Source of the DNA: Deltaproteobacteria bacterium
GTDB lineage: Bacteria; JADJOY01
Reading direction: 5' to 3'
Assembly (NCBI GenBank): GCA_016713535.1
Contig: JADJOY010000033.1
Span: 66,935 to 130,934 of the forward strand
DNA length: 64,000 bases
The position numbers and the translations under genes are program-made. The notes below the pieces were generated by a model. It was not told the origin of the DNA. It did not search any database and saw only the letters and a program-made list of their open reading frames with translations. Each line of letters begins with the position of its first letter. Position 1 is the first letter of the stretch. This document shows, piece by piece, positions 35,841 to 45,584 of this stretch.

Positions 35841-36275
35841 GCGGATTCGATGCCACCCGGACCTCAGCCATCGCACACGGTTGAGCCAATGGAGCGCGGC
35901 CGCTCCGTCGGCCGCCCAGGCGCTCGTGCGGGTGTGTAGGGGAGGGCGTCAGCCCTCCCGAGCCGTCGCCGGCGCCCCGGCCCGCCGGAGGCGGGCCCTC
36001 CAGACCCGAGGGGGGGCGGCGTGTACAGGGTGCGACGGTCCGGCGACGAGTGCGCCAGTGCGTATCGCCGGGCACGCGGCGCGTGCCCCTCCGACGCACG
36101 ATCGAACGGCTGGAGCGCGGCCGCTCCGTCGGCCGCCCAGGGCCGAGCGCCGGGTCGGTGACGGAGCACCGACGCTCCAGGCCAGGGTGGGGCGCCGCGA
36201 GAAGCCGCGACGCCTCCGGGCGTTGGTAGACTGAGCCCGTCTTTCGGGTCTCGAATCACGGACGGAGCTCCCACC
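35841..36275. other. Intergenic repeat cluster
   Basis: 435 bp upstream of the DUF1318/CHAT pair, without a gene. It contains a 31-bp unit beginning TGGAGCGCGGCCGCTCCG twice (35890-35920 and 36111-36141), and the GGGAGGGC/GCCCTCCC hairpin unit at 35930-35960 identical to 30180-30210, followed by GCCCGCCGGAGGCGGG. The DUF1318 promoter must lie in the last 100 bp. Confidence 0.7.
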
Positions 36276-36869
36276 ATGCGTACGCGATCGCGGATCGCCG
36301 GCGCGCTGCTCGCCGCAGCGTCCGGCACGGCGGGCTGCAGCCTGCTCATCCCGGACGTGAAGGTGAACGTCAACGTCTACGACCAGCGCACCCAGCTCGA
36401 GAACCAGGTGCGGGGTACCTACGAGGAGCTCTCCGACGAGCTGTTGCTGGTCGCGTCGGTGCGCGGCATCGACCCCAACGGCAAGCTCACCAAGCCGCCA
36501 CCGCTGGCACCCGGCAAGGAAGAGGCGCTGCGCGCCGCGCAGAGCCGTGAGTTCAACCGCGACGACCTCGAGCAGGCGATGAGCGAAGGCTGCGCCGGCG
36601 AGTCCACCGACGGCGGCGTGGCGGCGCGTCCGTGCGCGCCGGCCGATCGCGACCCCCGCTACAAGGCCTTCACCGAAGCCCTCGTCGCCGAGGAGAACGC
36701 CGACCGGCTGGTGCTCATGCGGCGCGTGATCGCCACCAACTCCGATCTCACCGCGAAGGACCTCGAGCAGGTCCGCAAGGTCTTCGCCGACGTGAACCGC
36801 GAGAACGCGCGAGCCGGCTGGTGGGTGCAGCAGGCCGACGGGAGCTGGGCGAAGAAGGGCGCCACGTGA
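36276..36869 (+). CDS. DUF1318 (YdbL-like) lipoprotein
   Basis: A 197-residue exported protein. Seen: a signal peptide with lipobox-like Thr-Ala-Gly-Cys (SGTAGCSLL), an N-terminal motif NVNVYDQRTQLENQVRG typical of DUF1318, a Glu/Asp/Lys-rich helical middle, and a C-terminal segment FADVNRENARAGWWVQ that matches the usual ENA.pGWW signature of the family. Its stop overlaps the GTG start of the giant TPR-CHAT gene by four bases, so the two proteins are translationally coupled and probably function together at the membrane. Confidence 0.85.
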   Translation: MRTRSRIAGALLAAASGTAGCSLLIPDVKVNVNVYDQRTQLENQVRGTYEELSDELLLVASVRGIDPNGKLTKPPPLAPGKEEALRAAQSREFNRDDLEQAMSEGCAGESTDGGVAARPCAPADRDPRYKAFTEALVAEENADRLVLMRRVIATNSDLTAKDLEQVRKVFADVNRENARAGWWVQQADGSWAKKGAT

Positions 36870-39800
36870 GCCGCCGGCCGCCGACACGTTCCGCCGCCGC
36901 GGGGCTCGCCGCCGCACTCCTCGCGGCGTCCGCGTGCAGCTCGGCCCGCCCGGTGGCTCCGGGCACGGACCCGACCGCGACGCTCGCCGGCGCGCCGGTG
37001 CGCTCGACCATCGACGGCCTCTTCGACGCGAGCTTCCTCACCAGCCACACCGTCAACGAGCTCTTGCCCACGCCGTCGCCCGACGGCACGCGGCTGCTCT
37101 TCGTGTCGGAGCGCGACGGCCAGAAGGACCTCTTCATCAAGCCGCTCGGCGAAGGCGTCGGCCGCGGCTCGATCCAGGTCACCTTCCACGCCGCCGACGA
37201 CACCGATCCGAGCTGGTCGCCGGCCGGCGAGCGCATCGCGTTCTCGTCGCAGCGCGAGGATCCCGACGGCGACCTCTACCAGGTGCGCCTTCCAGGCGTG
37301 CCGGGGCTCGCGGAGCTGATCGGCGAGCGCTCGGTGTGGCAGCGCGCCGGGGTGCTGACGCGCCTCACCGACGGCATGACCGCCGACCGCCAGCCCGCGT
37401 GGTCACCCGACGGCGAGCGCATCGTGTACACCTCGCGGTGGAAGAACGAGAGCGCCGAGAACCTGTGGATCCTCGACCCCTCGAAGCCCGCGTGGCGGTG
37501 GCGCATGACGTGGGCCGGCGGCCACGACCCGGCGTGGACGCCCGACGGCCAGTGGGTGATCTACGCGGTGGCGCGCGGCGACGATCCGGCCGACACCGAC
37601 CTGTGGGCGATGCGGCCCGAGGACTGCGCCGAGCGCCAGCTCACCGCCGGCACCGCGCTCGACTCGAGCCCGTCGGTGTCGCCCGACGGCCGGCACCTGG
37701 TGTTCACGCGCTTCGCCGAAGACACCAACGGCGACGGCAGCGTCACGCTCGCCGACAACCCTTCGATCCAGCGCCTCGACCTCGACACGCGCGCGCTCGC
37801 CGACCTCGATGCGGCGCAGCTGCCGGTGCCGGTCCCGCTCACTCCGTCGGACGGCTTCGACGCTTTCCCGCGCGTCGTCGGCAGCCGCCTGGTCATGGCC
37901 TCCGACCGCCTCGCGGTGCGGGGCAAGAACCTCGACATCGTCGAGCTCCCGCTCGAGGGGCTGGTGCGCGAGGAGCCGACCCGCGTGGCGCAGATGGCGC
38001 TCGCGAAGGAGCTCGACGGCCACACCGCGCTCGATCCACGGGTGCGGCTCTTCGCGTACGAGAAGGTGCTGCGACCCTTCCCGGGAGCGGAGGCGGGGAC
38101 TGTGGCGGGAGCGGACTCCGCCCCGGCGAGCCGCGCGATCCTCGACGAAGCCCACGAGCGGATCGGCGAGCTCTACCTCGAGGCCGGCCAGCACACCGAC
38201 GCGGTGCGGACCTTCGAGGCGCTGGTGGCGAGCGCCGCGCCGACCAGCCTCGCGCGCGCACGCGCCGAGATCGAGCTCGCGCGCATCCGCCGCGCGGCCG
38301 CCGAGGACGATCTCTCAGCACCCGCGCAGCGCCACGACCTCGAGCGTGAGCTCGACGGCGGACTCGCCGCGCTGGCCGACATCGGCGCCCGCTTCGTCGC
38401 CGAGCCCGAGATCGCGGTGCGCGTGGCGACCGAGCGTGGCCGCCACCACCTCGCGCGCGGCGATCGCGGCGCCGCCCTCGACGACTTCCGCGAGGCCGAG
38501 AGCGCCGCGGGAGCCTTCCCGCGGCTCGCCGCGGAGGTGGCGTTCGAGCGCGGCCGCGTCTACGAGAGCGTCTCGGATTCGCAGGGCGTGATCGGCTCCG
38601 ACGTGAACCTGCTGACCCGGTACCACGGCGTGTCGCCGTGGGGCGAGCGCGCCGCGGAGCGCGCGATCGCTGCGGTGCTCGGCGACGAATCGGTCGTCGA
38701 CGCACCCGAGCGACTGGCGCGGCTCGCGGCGCTCGCCGACCAGCACAGGAGCGTGCCCGTGCTGCCGGCGCGCGCGCTGCTGGAGATCGGCAAGGCGAAC
38801 GCCGAGCAGGGCCGGCCCGAGCGCGCCGAAGAGGTCTACCGGCGCATCCCGAGCGAGTTCCCGGACGACGCGGACGAGGTCGCCGAGGCGCGCTTCCGCC
38901 TCGCCACCCTCGCCTACGCCGCGGGACGCTGGGACGAGGCGCTCGACCAGTACCGCGCCATCCAGCGCGAGGTGTCGCCGTCCGACAAGGCCTACGCGCT
39001 GGCGCGCCAGGCGTTCGTCCGCAGCGCGATCGAGAAGGGCACCAGCGAGCTCGAGGGCCGCGATCCGCAGAGCGCGATCGCCACGTTCGTCGGGCTGATC
39101 AAGTACGACCCGAGCGTGGTCGAGGCGCACCGCGGGCTGGTGCAGGCCTACGTCGCCTCGAAGCGACTGCCCGAGATCCTCGCGTTCTACGAGAAGGAGA
39201 CCGCGCGCGCGCCCGCCGACGGGGTCGCCGCCTACGCGCTCGGGCTCGCCCACACCTACGAGGCCAAGCCCGACTTCGACGCCGCGGAGAAGTGGCTGCG
39301 GCGCTCGATCGTCCTCGAGCCCCGCAACGCCTACGCCCACCAGACCCTCGGCTACGTGCTCGAGACCCGCGCGGCCCAGACCAGCGAGCCCGGCGTCACC
39401 CGCAAGGTGGTCGACGCCACGGTGGGCGCCGCCCTCGGCAAGGTCGGGATCTCGACCGGCGACGATCGCGGCCGCACCGAGCTCCTGAACCAGGCGCTCG
39501 AGCGCTACCAGGCCGCCGCCGCGCTCTCCAACGAGACCCTGAGCCCCGGCCAGCAGGCGGACCTCGAGCTCAACATCGGCAACGTCTATCGCGCGCTCGG
39601 CAACGAGCTGCGCGCCTACGAGGCGTACGAGGCCCGCGAGACCTCGGGGCGCCCCTTCGCCCTCGCCGAGACCGAGGCCATCTTCCACACCAACTTCGCC
39701 AAGGCCGCCGAGGCCACGGGCCACCTCGACGAGGCCGAGACGCACGCGCGCACGGCGCTCGCGTTCTGGCGCCAGAAGGAAGACCTCGCGCGGATCTACG

Positions 39801-42800
39801 AGCTCACCGACAGCCTCGGCCTGATCTACCAGCAGCTCGGCCGCCACGACGAAGCCGTCGAGGCCTATCGCGAGGCGCTCGAGCTGAGCCGGCGTCGCGG
39901 CGACACCGCGAACGCCTTCCGCGCGCTGCAGAACCTGGCGGTCAACCTCACGTTCTCGGCCGAGGGCACGGGCGGGCGCGGCAACTGGGCGCTCCTCGAC
40001 GAGGCGCTCGCGCGCCACGAGGAGGGGCTCACCAAGCTCGGCGGGGACACCGGCTCGTCCAGCGAGAGCGGCTTCGCGGTCACGAACGTGACCGTGGCGC
40101 TCGCGGGCGAGTCGTCCACGGCGGCCACCGGCTTCGACGAAGCGGGGCTCCGGCGCCTCTTCCTCTCCTTCATCGCGCGCATCCACCGCGACGCCGGCAA
40201 CCTCGACGAGGCGATCGCCGCCCTCGAGGCGAAGCGCGCGACGCTCGCCAAGCTCGACGTCGACGACGCGAAGAAGAACCCGGGTCTCGCCACCGACCAC
40301 GCGGTGCTGAACGAGCAGCTCGGCGCGCTGCGCCTCGATCAGGGCAACGCCGCCGCCGCGCTCGAGCCGCTCGATCGTTCGCTCGCCCTCAGCCTGGCCC
40401 TGGGCAACGTCGGGGCGGTCGGCGCGCTCAACACGCTGGAGCAGCTCGCGCGGCTCGCAGGTGAGTCGAGCCCGGAGGTGCTGAGCGAGACGCGCCTCGC
40501 GAAGCTCGTCGACCAGGCGGGCCAGGTGCGCGAGCTCGCCGGCGCCGCGGCTGCGGGCAGCGGCGATCGCCGGGTGCTGGTCGCGCGCGCATGGAACGCC
40601 GAGGCCGAGCTCGCGCGCGTGCAGGTCGCGCGCGACTCCACCACCGGGGGCGCCAGAGGCGCCGCGTCCGGGGGCACCCTCGCCGCGCGCTTGAAGGACA
40701 CCCTCGACGCCGCGAGCCGCGACGCCGCGGCGCTCGATCGCGCACGCGGCGCCCTCGATGGCGGCCTCGCCGCGCTTGGCGCCCCCGCGCCGGACGACCC
40801 CAACCCGCTGCGACGCGCACGCGCGATCCTCGCGATCAACCGCGCGCGGCTCGGGCTGCGCACTCCCGCCGACGCGACCGCCGTGCGCACCGCCCTCGAC
40901 GCCGCGATCGACGGTCTCGGCGAAGTGGCGAACGACGACCTGCGCTGGCGCGCGTTCGCGGAGCGTGGCGCGCTCCGCCAGCGCAAGGCCGGCGACGAGG
41001 AGGGTGCCGCCGCGGACCTCGGCGCAGCCGGCGTGATCGCCAAGTCGCTGCCGCCGGGCGCGCTCGAGGCGCTCGACGCGGACGAGGTCGAGGTGCTGTT
41101 CGCGCGGCTCGCGCGGCGCGCGCTCGCGGCGGGCCAGGCGAGCCGGGCGCTCATGCTCCTCGACACCGCGCGCGCGATCGAGCTCGCCCAGACCGTGGGC
41201 GCTGGGCTCACCGAGGGCGCCGGCGCCGCCAGCACGGCCGCGCCGGTGGACGCGAGCGCCGAGCTCGCCGAGGAGGCCGCACCCCCGAGCGCCACGGCGA
41301 CGAAGAAGGAGGTGCTCGCGGGATACCGCGCGACGATCGGCGCGTGGCGGGCCCTGCAGGCGAAGAACGAGCCGCCCGCGCCGGAGGAAGCGAAGCGGCT
41401 GTGGCAGGACGCGAACTCGGCGTTCGCGACGCTGAGCGGCTCGTCGCCCGCGCTCGCGAGCCTGCTCACCCGTGAGCCGCTCGACCCGGGCGACCTGCAG
41501 GCACGGCTCGGCAAGGGCGAGCTGGTGCTGGTGCCCGCGCAGCTCCCGGGCGTGGATGGAGTCGTGGTCTTCCGCCTCGACGCCGAGCGCCTCGACGTGG
41601 TGACGGTCTCCGCCTCGGCGAGCGCCGCCGAGCTCGTCGCGCAGGCGGTCGGTGACACCAAGCCCATCGCGATCTACGTCTCGCCGCGGGGCGCGCTCGA
41701 CCGGCGGACCGGCGGCGCCGCTTCACCCGGGCGCGGCGTCCCGTCCGCGCGGGTCGCGAGCCTCGCGCACCTCGCCGCGGCACTCGACGCCCGCAACGTG
41801 CTGCGCGAGGGCCAGCTCCGCATCGCGCTCGCGCCCTCGCCCGAGCCCGACGCCGCGATCACCGAGGTGGCCGGCCCGACGGCGGACCGCGAGCGCATCC
41901 TGCGCGCCCTCGACGGCAAGCCCATCGTGGAGATCGCGACACCGATCGTCGGCACCGCCGATCCGCTCGCGCTGCGTCCGGCGCTGCCTCTCGACCCCGG
42001 CAGCGTGCGGCGCTTCACCGTCGAGGACCTCGTCATCGAGCCCGCGCGACGCCGCGTGCTCCTCGCCGAGTCGATCGAGGCGCCGACCCTCACCCGCGAG
42101 GCCGCGCTCCAGCTCCTCGCCGCCGCCGGCTTCCCCTCGGTGGTGATCGCGCCCGATCCCGCCGTGCGCGCGGGCGTGGTGGCGGTGCTCGGTGAAGCGT
42201 CGGTGGGCGAGGCGGTGGCGAGCGCGCGCACGAAGTCGCCCGACGCGTCGATCGAGCTCCACGGCGCGGTCGGCTTCGACGCCGACCAGGCGATGGCGTT
42301 CGCCGAGGAGCGCTACGGCGATCAGGTCTCGCAGGGGGTGCGCGCGTACCAGGACAAGCGCTGGAAGGACGCGGCCGACGCGTTCGCGGAGGCCCTCAGC
42401 CTCGAGGTGGTGCTCGACCGCCCCGCCGACCGCGCGCAGCTCCTCTTCCGCCTCACCGACGCGTGCGCTCGGTCCGACCAGTGGCAGCGCGCCGCCCACT
42501 TCCAGGAGCAGGCGGTCGCCGACACACGCAAGCATGGCGACGCCGCGGGGCTCGCCGGCGCGCTCTTCGACCTCGGCGTGTTCCGATCGCGCGAGGAAGA
42601 CTGGGACGGCGCCCTCGCGGCACTCGGCGAGTCGGCCGAGCTGTGGGGCAAGCTCGGCCGCGTCGCCGACAAGAGCCAGGCGCTCGCCACCCAGGGCATC
42701 GCCGAGGAAGGCGCGGGACGTTACGAGCGCGCCCTCGGCTACTTCGACACCGCCCTCGGCCTCGAGGAGACGAGCGGCTCGGCCGAGGGCCAGGGCCGCC

Positions 42801-45142
42801 AGATCCGCCGCATCGGCCGCATCCAACTCGTCCGCCTCAACCGCTATGGCGAGGCCGAGGCCAGCTTCCGCAAGGCGCAGGACCTCCTCGACAAGGCGGG
42901 CGACATCCCGGGCTGGATCGAAGCGACGCTCGAGATCGGCCTCGCGCGAGTCGCGGTCGGTGACCTCACGGGTGCCATCGCCCAGTACAAGGAAGGGCTT
43001 CAGGCCGCGCGCGACTCGGACGAGGCGGCGCTGGTCGCCAAGGCGCTCGTCTACCGCGCCGAGGCCGAGTGGCTGGGCGCCAACTACGGTGACGCGTTCG
43101 AGGACCTGCGTGCGGCGATGGAGGCCGCCGAGAAGGCGGGGGCCGAGCGCCAGGTGTTCATGGCGAAGAACCTGAACGCGCTGGTGAAGTGGAGCCTGAA
43201 CGACTTCGACGCCGCACTCGACGAAGCCAACCGGGCGCTCGCGATCGCCCAGAAGCTCGGAGAGAAGGCCGACGTGTCCGCGGTGCGAAACAACCTCGGC
43301 ATCATTCACCGCGACGCCGGACGGCCCGCCCAGGCGCTCGAGGAGCTCGACCAAGCGATGAAGGTCGACCGCGCCATCGGCTCGCGCTGGGGCGAGGGCT
43401 ACGACCTGCGCAACATCGGCATGACGTACCTGAAGATGGAGCGGCTCGACGCCGCCCAGGACACCCTCGCCAAGGCGATCGAGGTGAGCCGTTCGATCGG
43501 CGACCGCGTCAACGAGGCCAAGGCGCTCGTCAGCCTGGGTGACACCCAGCTCGCGCTGCGTCAGACGAGCCTCGCCGAGAAGACCTTCACCGACACCACG
43601 GCGCTGGCTCGCGAGCTCGGCGTGCGCGAGGTCGAGTGGCGCGCGCTCTGGGGTCAGGGCCGCGCCGCCCGCGATCAGGGCCGCCTCGACGAGGCGCGCA
43701 CGGCATTCGAGAGCGCCGTCGAGCTGGTCGAGAGCCTGCGCGCCTCGCTCGAGATCGAGGAGATGCGAAACGGCTTCATCACCAACAAGGTCGACCTCTA
43801 CGAGGACCTGATCCGGCTGCTCCTCGAGCGCGGCGAGACGGCGCGCGCCTTCGAGGTCGCCGAGCGCTCGCGGGCGCGCGGCTTCATCGACCTCCTCGGC
43901 AACCAGAAGCTCACGCCGGCCAGGACCGTGAGCCGCGACCTCCTCGACAAGGTGCATGCCCTGGACGTGCGGGCCGAGGGGCTGCGCAGCCAGCCCAAGA
44001 GCGCCGAGCGCGACCAGGCGATCGCCGCAGCCGAGAGCGAGCGGCGCGACCTGCTCACCCAGATCCAGCTCGCCGACCCAGCGCTCTCGAGCTTCGTGTC
44101 GGTGGCGCCGCTCGACCTCGCCGGCGTCCAGAAGCTCCTCACCAGCGACACCGTGCTGATCGCGTACTTCGTGGCGCGCGCCGAGGTGATCACGTGGGTG
44201 GTGCGGCGGGACGGCCTCGACGTCGCGCGCACGCCCATCCTGCGCGGCGACCTCGAGAAGACCGTGCTCGCGTTCCGCGAGCGGATCCAGAAGGTCGAGC
44301 CGGTCGAGAACGACTCGCAGGCGCTCTACGACCTCCTGCTACGGCCCGTGGCCGCGCGCATCCCCAAGGACGCGACCCTCGCGATCGTGCCCCACGGCAT
44401 CCTCCACTACCTCTCGTTCGCGGCGCTCGCGGACGGCAAGGCGTCGGGCAAGCCCTACCTGATCGAGAGCCATCCGCTCTTCTACAGCGCGAGCGCCAGC
44501 GTCCTCGGCTACACGATCAAGCCCGAGACGGCGCGCCCGCGAAGCGCGCTCAAGGTGCTCGCGATCGGCAACCCGGATCTCGGCACCCGCGACTTCGACC
44601 TGCCGTTCGCCGAGAAAGAGGTGAAGAGCCTCGCGTGGACGTATCCGCAGATCGACATCCTCACGGGCTCCAAGGCCACCAAGGAGTGGCTGCTCGCGCA
44701 CGTCGGCGACTACGACGTGATCCACCTCGCGTCGCACGGCGAGTTCGACCCGGTGAACCCGCTCGCGTCCGCGCTCAAGCTCTCGACCACTTCGGCCGAT
44801 CACGCCGCCGGCGATCTCTTCGCCCGCGAGGTGTTCGGGCTCGAGCTCAAGGCGACGATGGTGACGCTCTCGGCCTGCCAGACCGGCCTCGGCAAGGTGG
44901 AAGCCGGTGACGAGGTGATCGGGCTGAGCCGCGCCTTCCTCTACGCCGGCACGCAGAGCCTGCTGTCGAGCCTGTGGCGGGTGTCGGATGTGTCGACCGC
45001 CGTGCTGGTCAAGCACTTCTACCGGAACTTCACGCACGAGCCGCGCGCCGAGAGCCTGAGGCAGGCGCAGCTCCACGTGATGGGCTACTACCCGCACCCG
45101 ACCTACTGGGCAGGGTTCGTGCTGAGCGGGGATTATCGGTAG
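36866..45142 (+). CDS. Giant exported TolB-propeller/TPR/CHAT-domain protein
   Basis: A 2758-residue predicted lipoprotein starting at GTG 36866, coupled to the DUF1318 gene. Seen in order: a signal sequence ending in AASAC; a PD40/TolB-like beta-propeller (about 40-400, with DPSWSPAGERIAFSS, QPAWSPDGERIVYTS and DPAWTPDGQWVIYA); TPR arrays (about 420-1200); an Ala-rich middle with a second CHAT-like stretch lacking a catalytic pair (about 1500-1780); more TPRs (about 1810-2330); and a C-terminal CHAT peptidase domain (about 2440-2758) with catalytic His2624 in LASHGEF and Cys2671 in LSACQTGLG. CHAT domains are caspase-like proteases; export of one is notable. Likely a stress- or contact-triggered protease; target unknown. 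Confidence 0.85.
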   Translation: MSRRPPTRSAAAGLAAALLAASACSSARPVAPGTDPTATLAGAPVRSTIDGLFDASFLTSHTVNELLPTPSPDGTRLLFVSERDGQKDLFIKPLGEGVGRGSIQVTFHAADDTDPSWSPAGERIAFSSQREDPDGDLYQVRLPGVPGLAELIGERSVWQRAGVLTRLTDGMTADRQPAWSPDGERIVYTSRWKNESAENLWILDPSKPAWRWRMTWAGGHDPAWTPDGQWVIYAVARGDDPADTDLWAMRPEDCAERQLTAGTALDSSPSVSPDGRHLVFTRFAEDTNGDGSVTLADNPSIQRLDLDTRALADLDAAQLPVPVPLTPSDGFDAFPRVVGSRLVMASDRLAVRGKNLDIVELPLEGLVREEPTRVAQMALAKELDGHTALDPRVRLFAYEKVLRPFPGAEAGTVAGADSAPASRAILDEAHERIGELYLEAGQHTDAVRTFEALVASAAPTSLARARAEIELARIRRAAAEDDLSAPAQRHDLERELDGGLAALADIGARFVAEPEIAVRVATERGRHHLARGDRGAALDDFREAESAAGAFPRLAAEVAFERGRVYESVSDSQGVIGSDVNLLTRYHGVSPWGERAAERAIAAVLGDESVVDAPERLARLAALADQHRSVPVLPARALLEIGKANAEQGRPERAEEVYRRIPSEFPDDADEVAEARFRLATLAYAAGRWDEALDQYRAIQREVSPSDKAYALARQAFVRSAIEKGTSELEGRDPQSAIATFVGLIKYDPSVVEAHRGLVQAYVASKRLPEILAFYEKETARAPADGVAAYALGLAHTYEAKPDFDAAEKWLRRSIVLEPRNAYAHQTLGYVLETRAAQTSEPGVTRKVVDATVGAALGKVGISTGDDRGRTELLNQALERYQAAAALSNETLSPGQQADLELNIGNVYRALGNELRAYEAYEARETSGRPFALAETEAIFHTNFAKAAEATGHLDEAETHARTALAFWRQKEDLARIYELTDSLGLIYQQLGRHDEAVEAYREALELSRRRGDTANAFRALQNLAVNLTFSAEGTGGRGNWALLDEALARHEEGLTKLGGDTGSSSESGFAVTNVTVALAGESSTAATGFDEAGLRRLFLSFIARIHRDAGNLDEAIAALEAKRATLAKLDVDDAKKNPGLATDHAVLNEQLGALRLDQGNAAAALEPLDRSLALSLALGNVGAVGALNTLEQLARLAGESSPEVLSETRLAKLVDQAGQVRELAGAAAAGSGDRRVLVARAWNAEAELARVQVARDSTTGGARGAASGGTLAARLKDTLDAASRDAAALDRARGALDGGLAALGAPAPDDPNPLRRARAILAINRARLGLRTPADATAVRTALDAAIDGLGEVANDDLRWRAFAERGALRQRKAGDEEGAAADLGAAGVIAKSLPPGALEALDADEVEVLFARLARRALAAGQASRALMLLDTARAIELAQTVGAGLTEGAGAASTAAPVDASAELAEEAAPPSATATKKEVLAGYRATIGAWRALQAKNEPPAPEEAKRLWQDANSAFATLSGSSPALASLLTREPLDPGDLQARLGKGELVLVPAQLPGVDGVVVFRLDAERLDVVTVSASASAAELVAQAVGDTKPIAIYVSPRGALDRRTGGAASPGRGVPSARVASLAHLAAALDARNVLREGQLRIALAPSPEPDAAITEVAGPTADRERILRALDGKPIVEIATPIVGTADPLALRPALPLDPGSVRRFTVEDLVIEPARRRVLLAESIEAPTLTREAALQLLAAAGFPSVVIAPDPAVRAGVVAVLGEASVGEAVASARTKSPDASIELHGAVGFDADQAMAFAEERYGDQVSQGVRAYQDKRWKDAADAFAEALSLEVVLDRPADRAQLLFRLTDACARSDQWQRAAHFQEQAVADTRKHGDAAGLAGALFDLGVFRSREEDWDGALAALGESAELWGKLGRVADKSQALATQGIAEEGAGRYERALGYFDTALGLEETSGSAEGQGRQIRRIGRIQLVRLNRYGEAEASFRKAQDLLDKAGDIPGWIEATLEIGLARVAVGDLTGAIAQYKEGLQAARDSDEAALVAKALVYRAEAEWLGANYGDAFEDLRAAMEAAEKAGAERQVFMAKNLNALVKWSLNDFDAALDEANRALAIAQKLGEKADVSAVRNNLGIIHRDAGRPAQALEELDQAMKVDRAIGSRWGEGYDLRNIGMTYLKMERLDAAQDTLAKAIEVSRSIGDRVNEAKALVSLGDTQLALRQTSLAEKTFTDTTALARELGVREVEWRALWGQGRAARDQGRLDEARTAFESAVELVESLRASLEIEEMRNGFITNKVDLYEDLIRLLLERGETARAFEVAERSRARGFIDLLGNQKLTPARTVSRDLLDKVHALDVRAEGLRSQPKSAERDQAIAAAESERRDLLTQIQLADPALSSFVSVAPLDLAGVQKLLTSDTVLIAYFVARAEVITWVVRRDGLDVARTPILRGDLEKTVLAFRERIQKVEPVENDSQALYDLLLRPVAARIPKDATLAIVPHGILHYLSFAALADGKASGKPYLIESHPLFYSASASVLGYTIKPETARPRSALKVLAIGNPDLGTRDFDLPFAEKEVKSLAWTYPQIDILTGSKATKEWLLAHVGDYDVIHLASHGEFDPVNPLASALKLSTTSADHAAGDLFAREVFGLELKATMVTLSACQTGLGKVEAGDEVIGLSRAFLYAGTQSLLSSLWRVSDVSTAVLVKHFYRNFTHEPRAESLRQAQLHVMGYYPHPTYWAGFVLSGDYR

Positions 45143-45201
45143 CAAGGAACCCGCGCCGTGCGCCCGGGCGTCCTTCCCCGGCGCCGATGACCAACAGCGA
45201 G

Positions 45202-45354
45202 TCAGTCCGTGTCGCGGCGTTCCTGGCGATCGTCCCTGCGCTCCTCGCGGGTGTCCTGGCGGTCGTCGCGGCGGTCCTGGCGCGTGTCCGCGCGGGGACA
45301 ACCCGCGAGCGTCAGAAGACCCAGGCCGATCATGGCGAGCGTGCGTGGTGTCAT
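45202..45354 (-). CDS. Very small Arg/Asp-rich lipoprotein
   Basis: A 50-residue lipoprotein. The ATG at 45354 follows GGGAGG by six bases. Seen: a short signal peptide (LAMIGLGLLTLAGC) with canonical Leu-Ala-Gly-Cys, followed by about 30 residues of alternating Asp/Arg/Gln/Glu repeats (DRRDDRQDT and similar), strongly hydrophilic and zwitterionic. It could be a periplasmic spacer, a polymer-binding tail or a small chaperone-like lipoprotein. It ends 60 bp from the CHAT gene stop, convergent with it. Confidence 0.65.
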   Translation of the reverse strand: MTPRTLAMIGLGLLTLAGCPRADTRQDRRDDRQDTREERRDDRQERRDTD

Positions 45355-45584
45355 CGAAGCCTCCCGCGTCGCTCCGGCAGCGATTCCGTCGATGGCCGAC
45401 GGCGCCCGGAGCCGCTCCAGGTCGTCAGTGCGAAGCACAGGCCAACGGGCGGAGCGCGCGCGTCCCGGGCGCGCAAACACGGGAACGGAGGCGTGTTTTC
45501 GCTGGCGCTCCAGGCACCGCGACCCTCCCCACGGAGCGCCGCCGTGCAAGTCGGTCGCTCGAATTGTAGGAACAGCTTCGCGGC

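Noticed and set aside
38315-43957. Long - strand frames opposite the CHAT gene (661 and 744 codons)
   Set aside because: Low-complexity Arg/Leu/Glu/Gly composition without recognisable domains; the + strand encodes a continuous protein with clear TPR and CHAT motifs.
36866-45142. Type III-E CRISPR (Craspase) TPR-CHAT component
   Set aside because: No repeats, spacers or Cas genes are near, and the protein carries a signal sequence and TolB propeller not found in Craspase.
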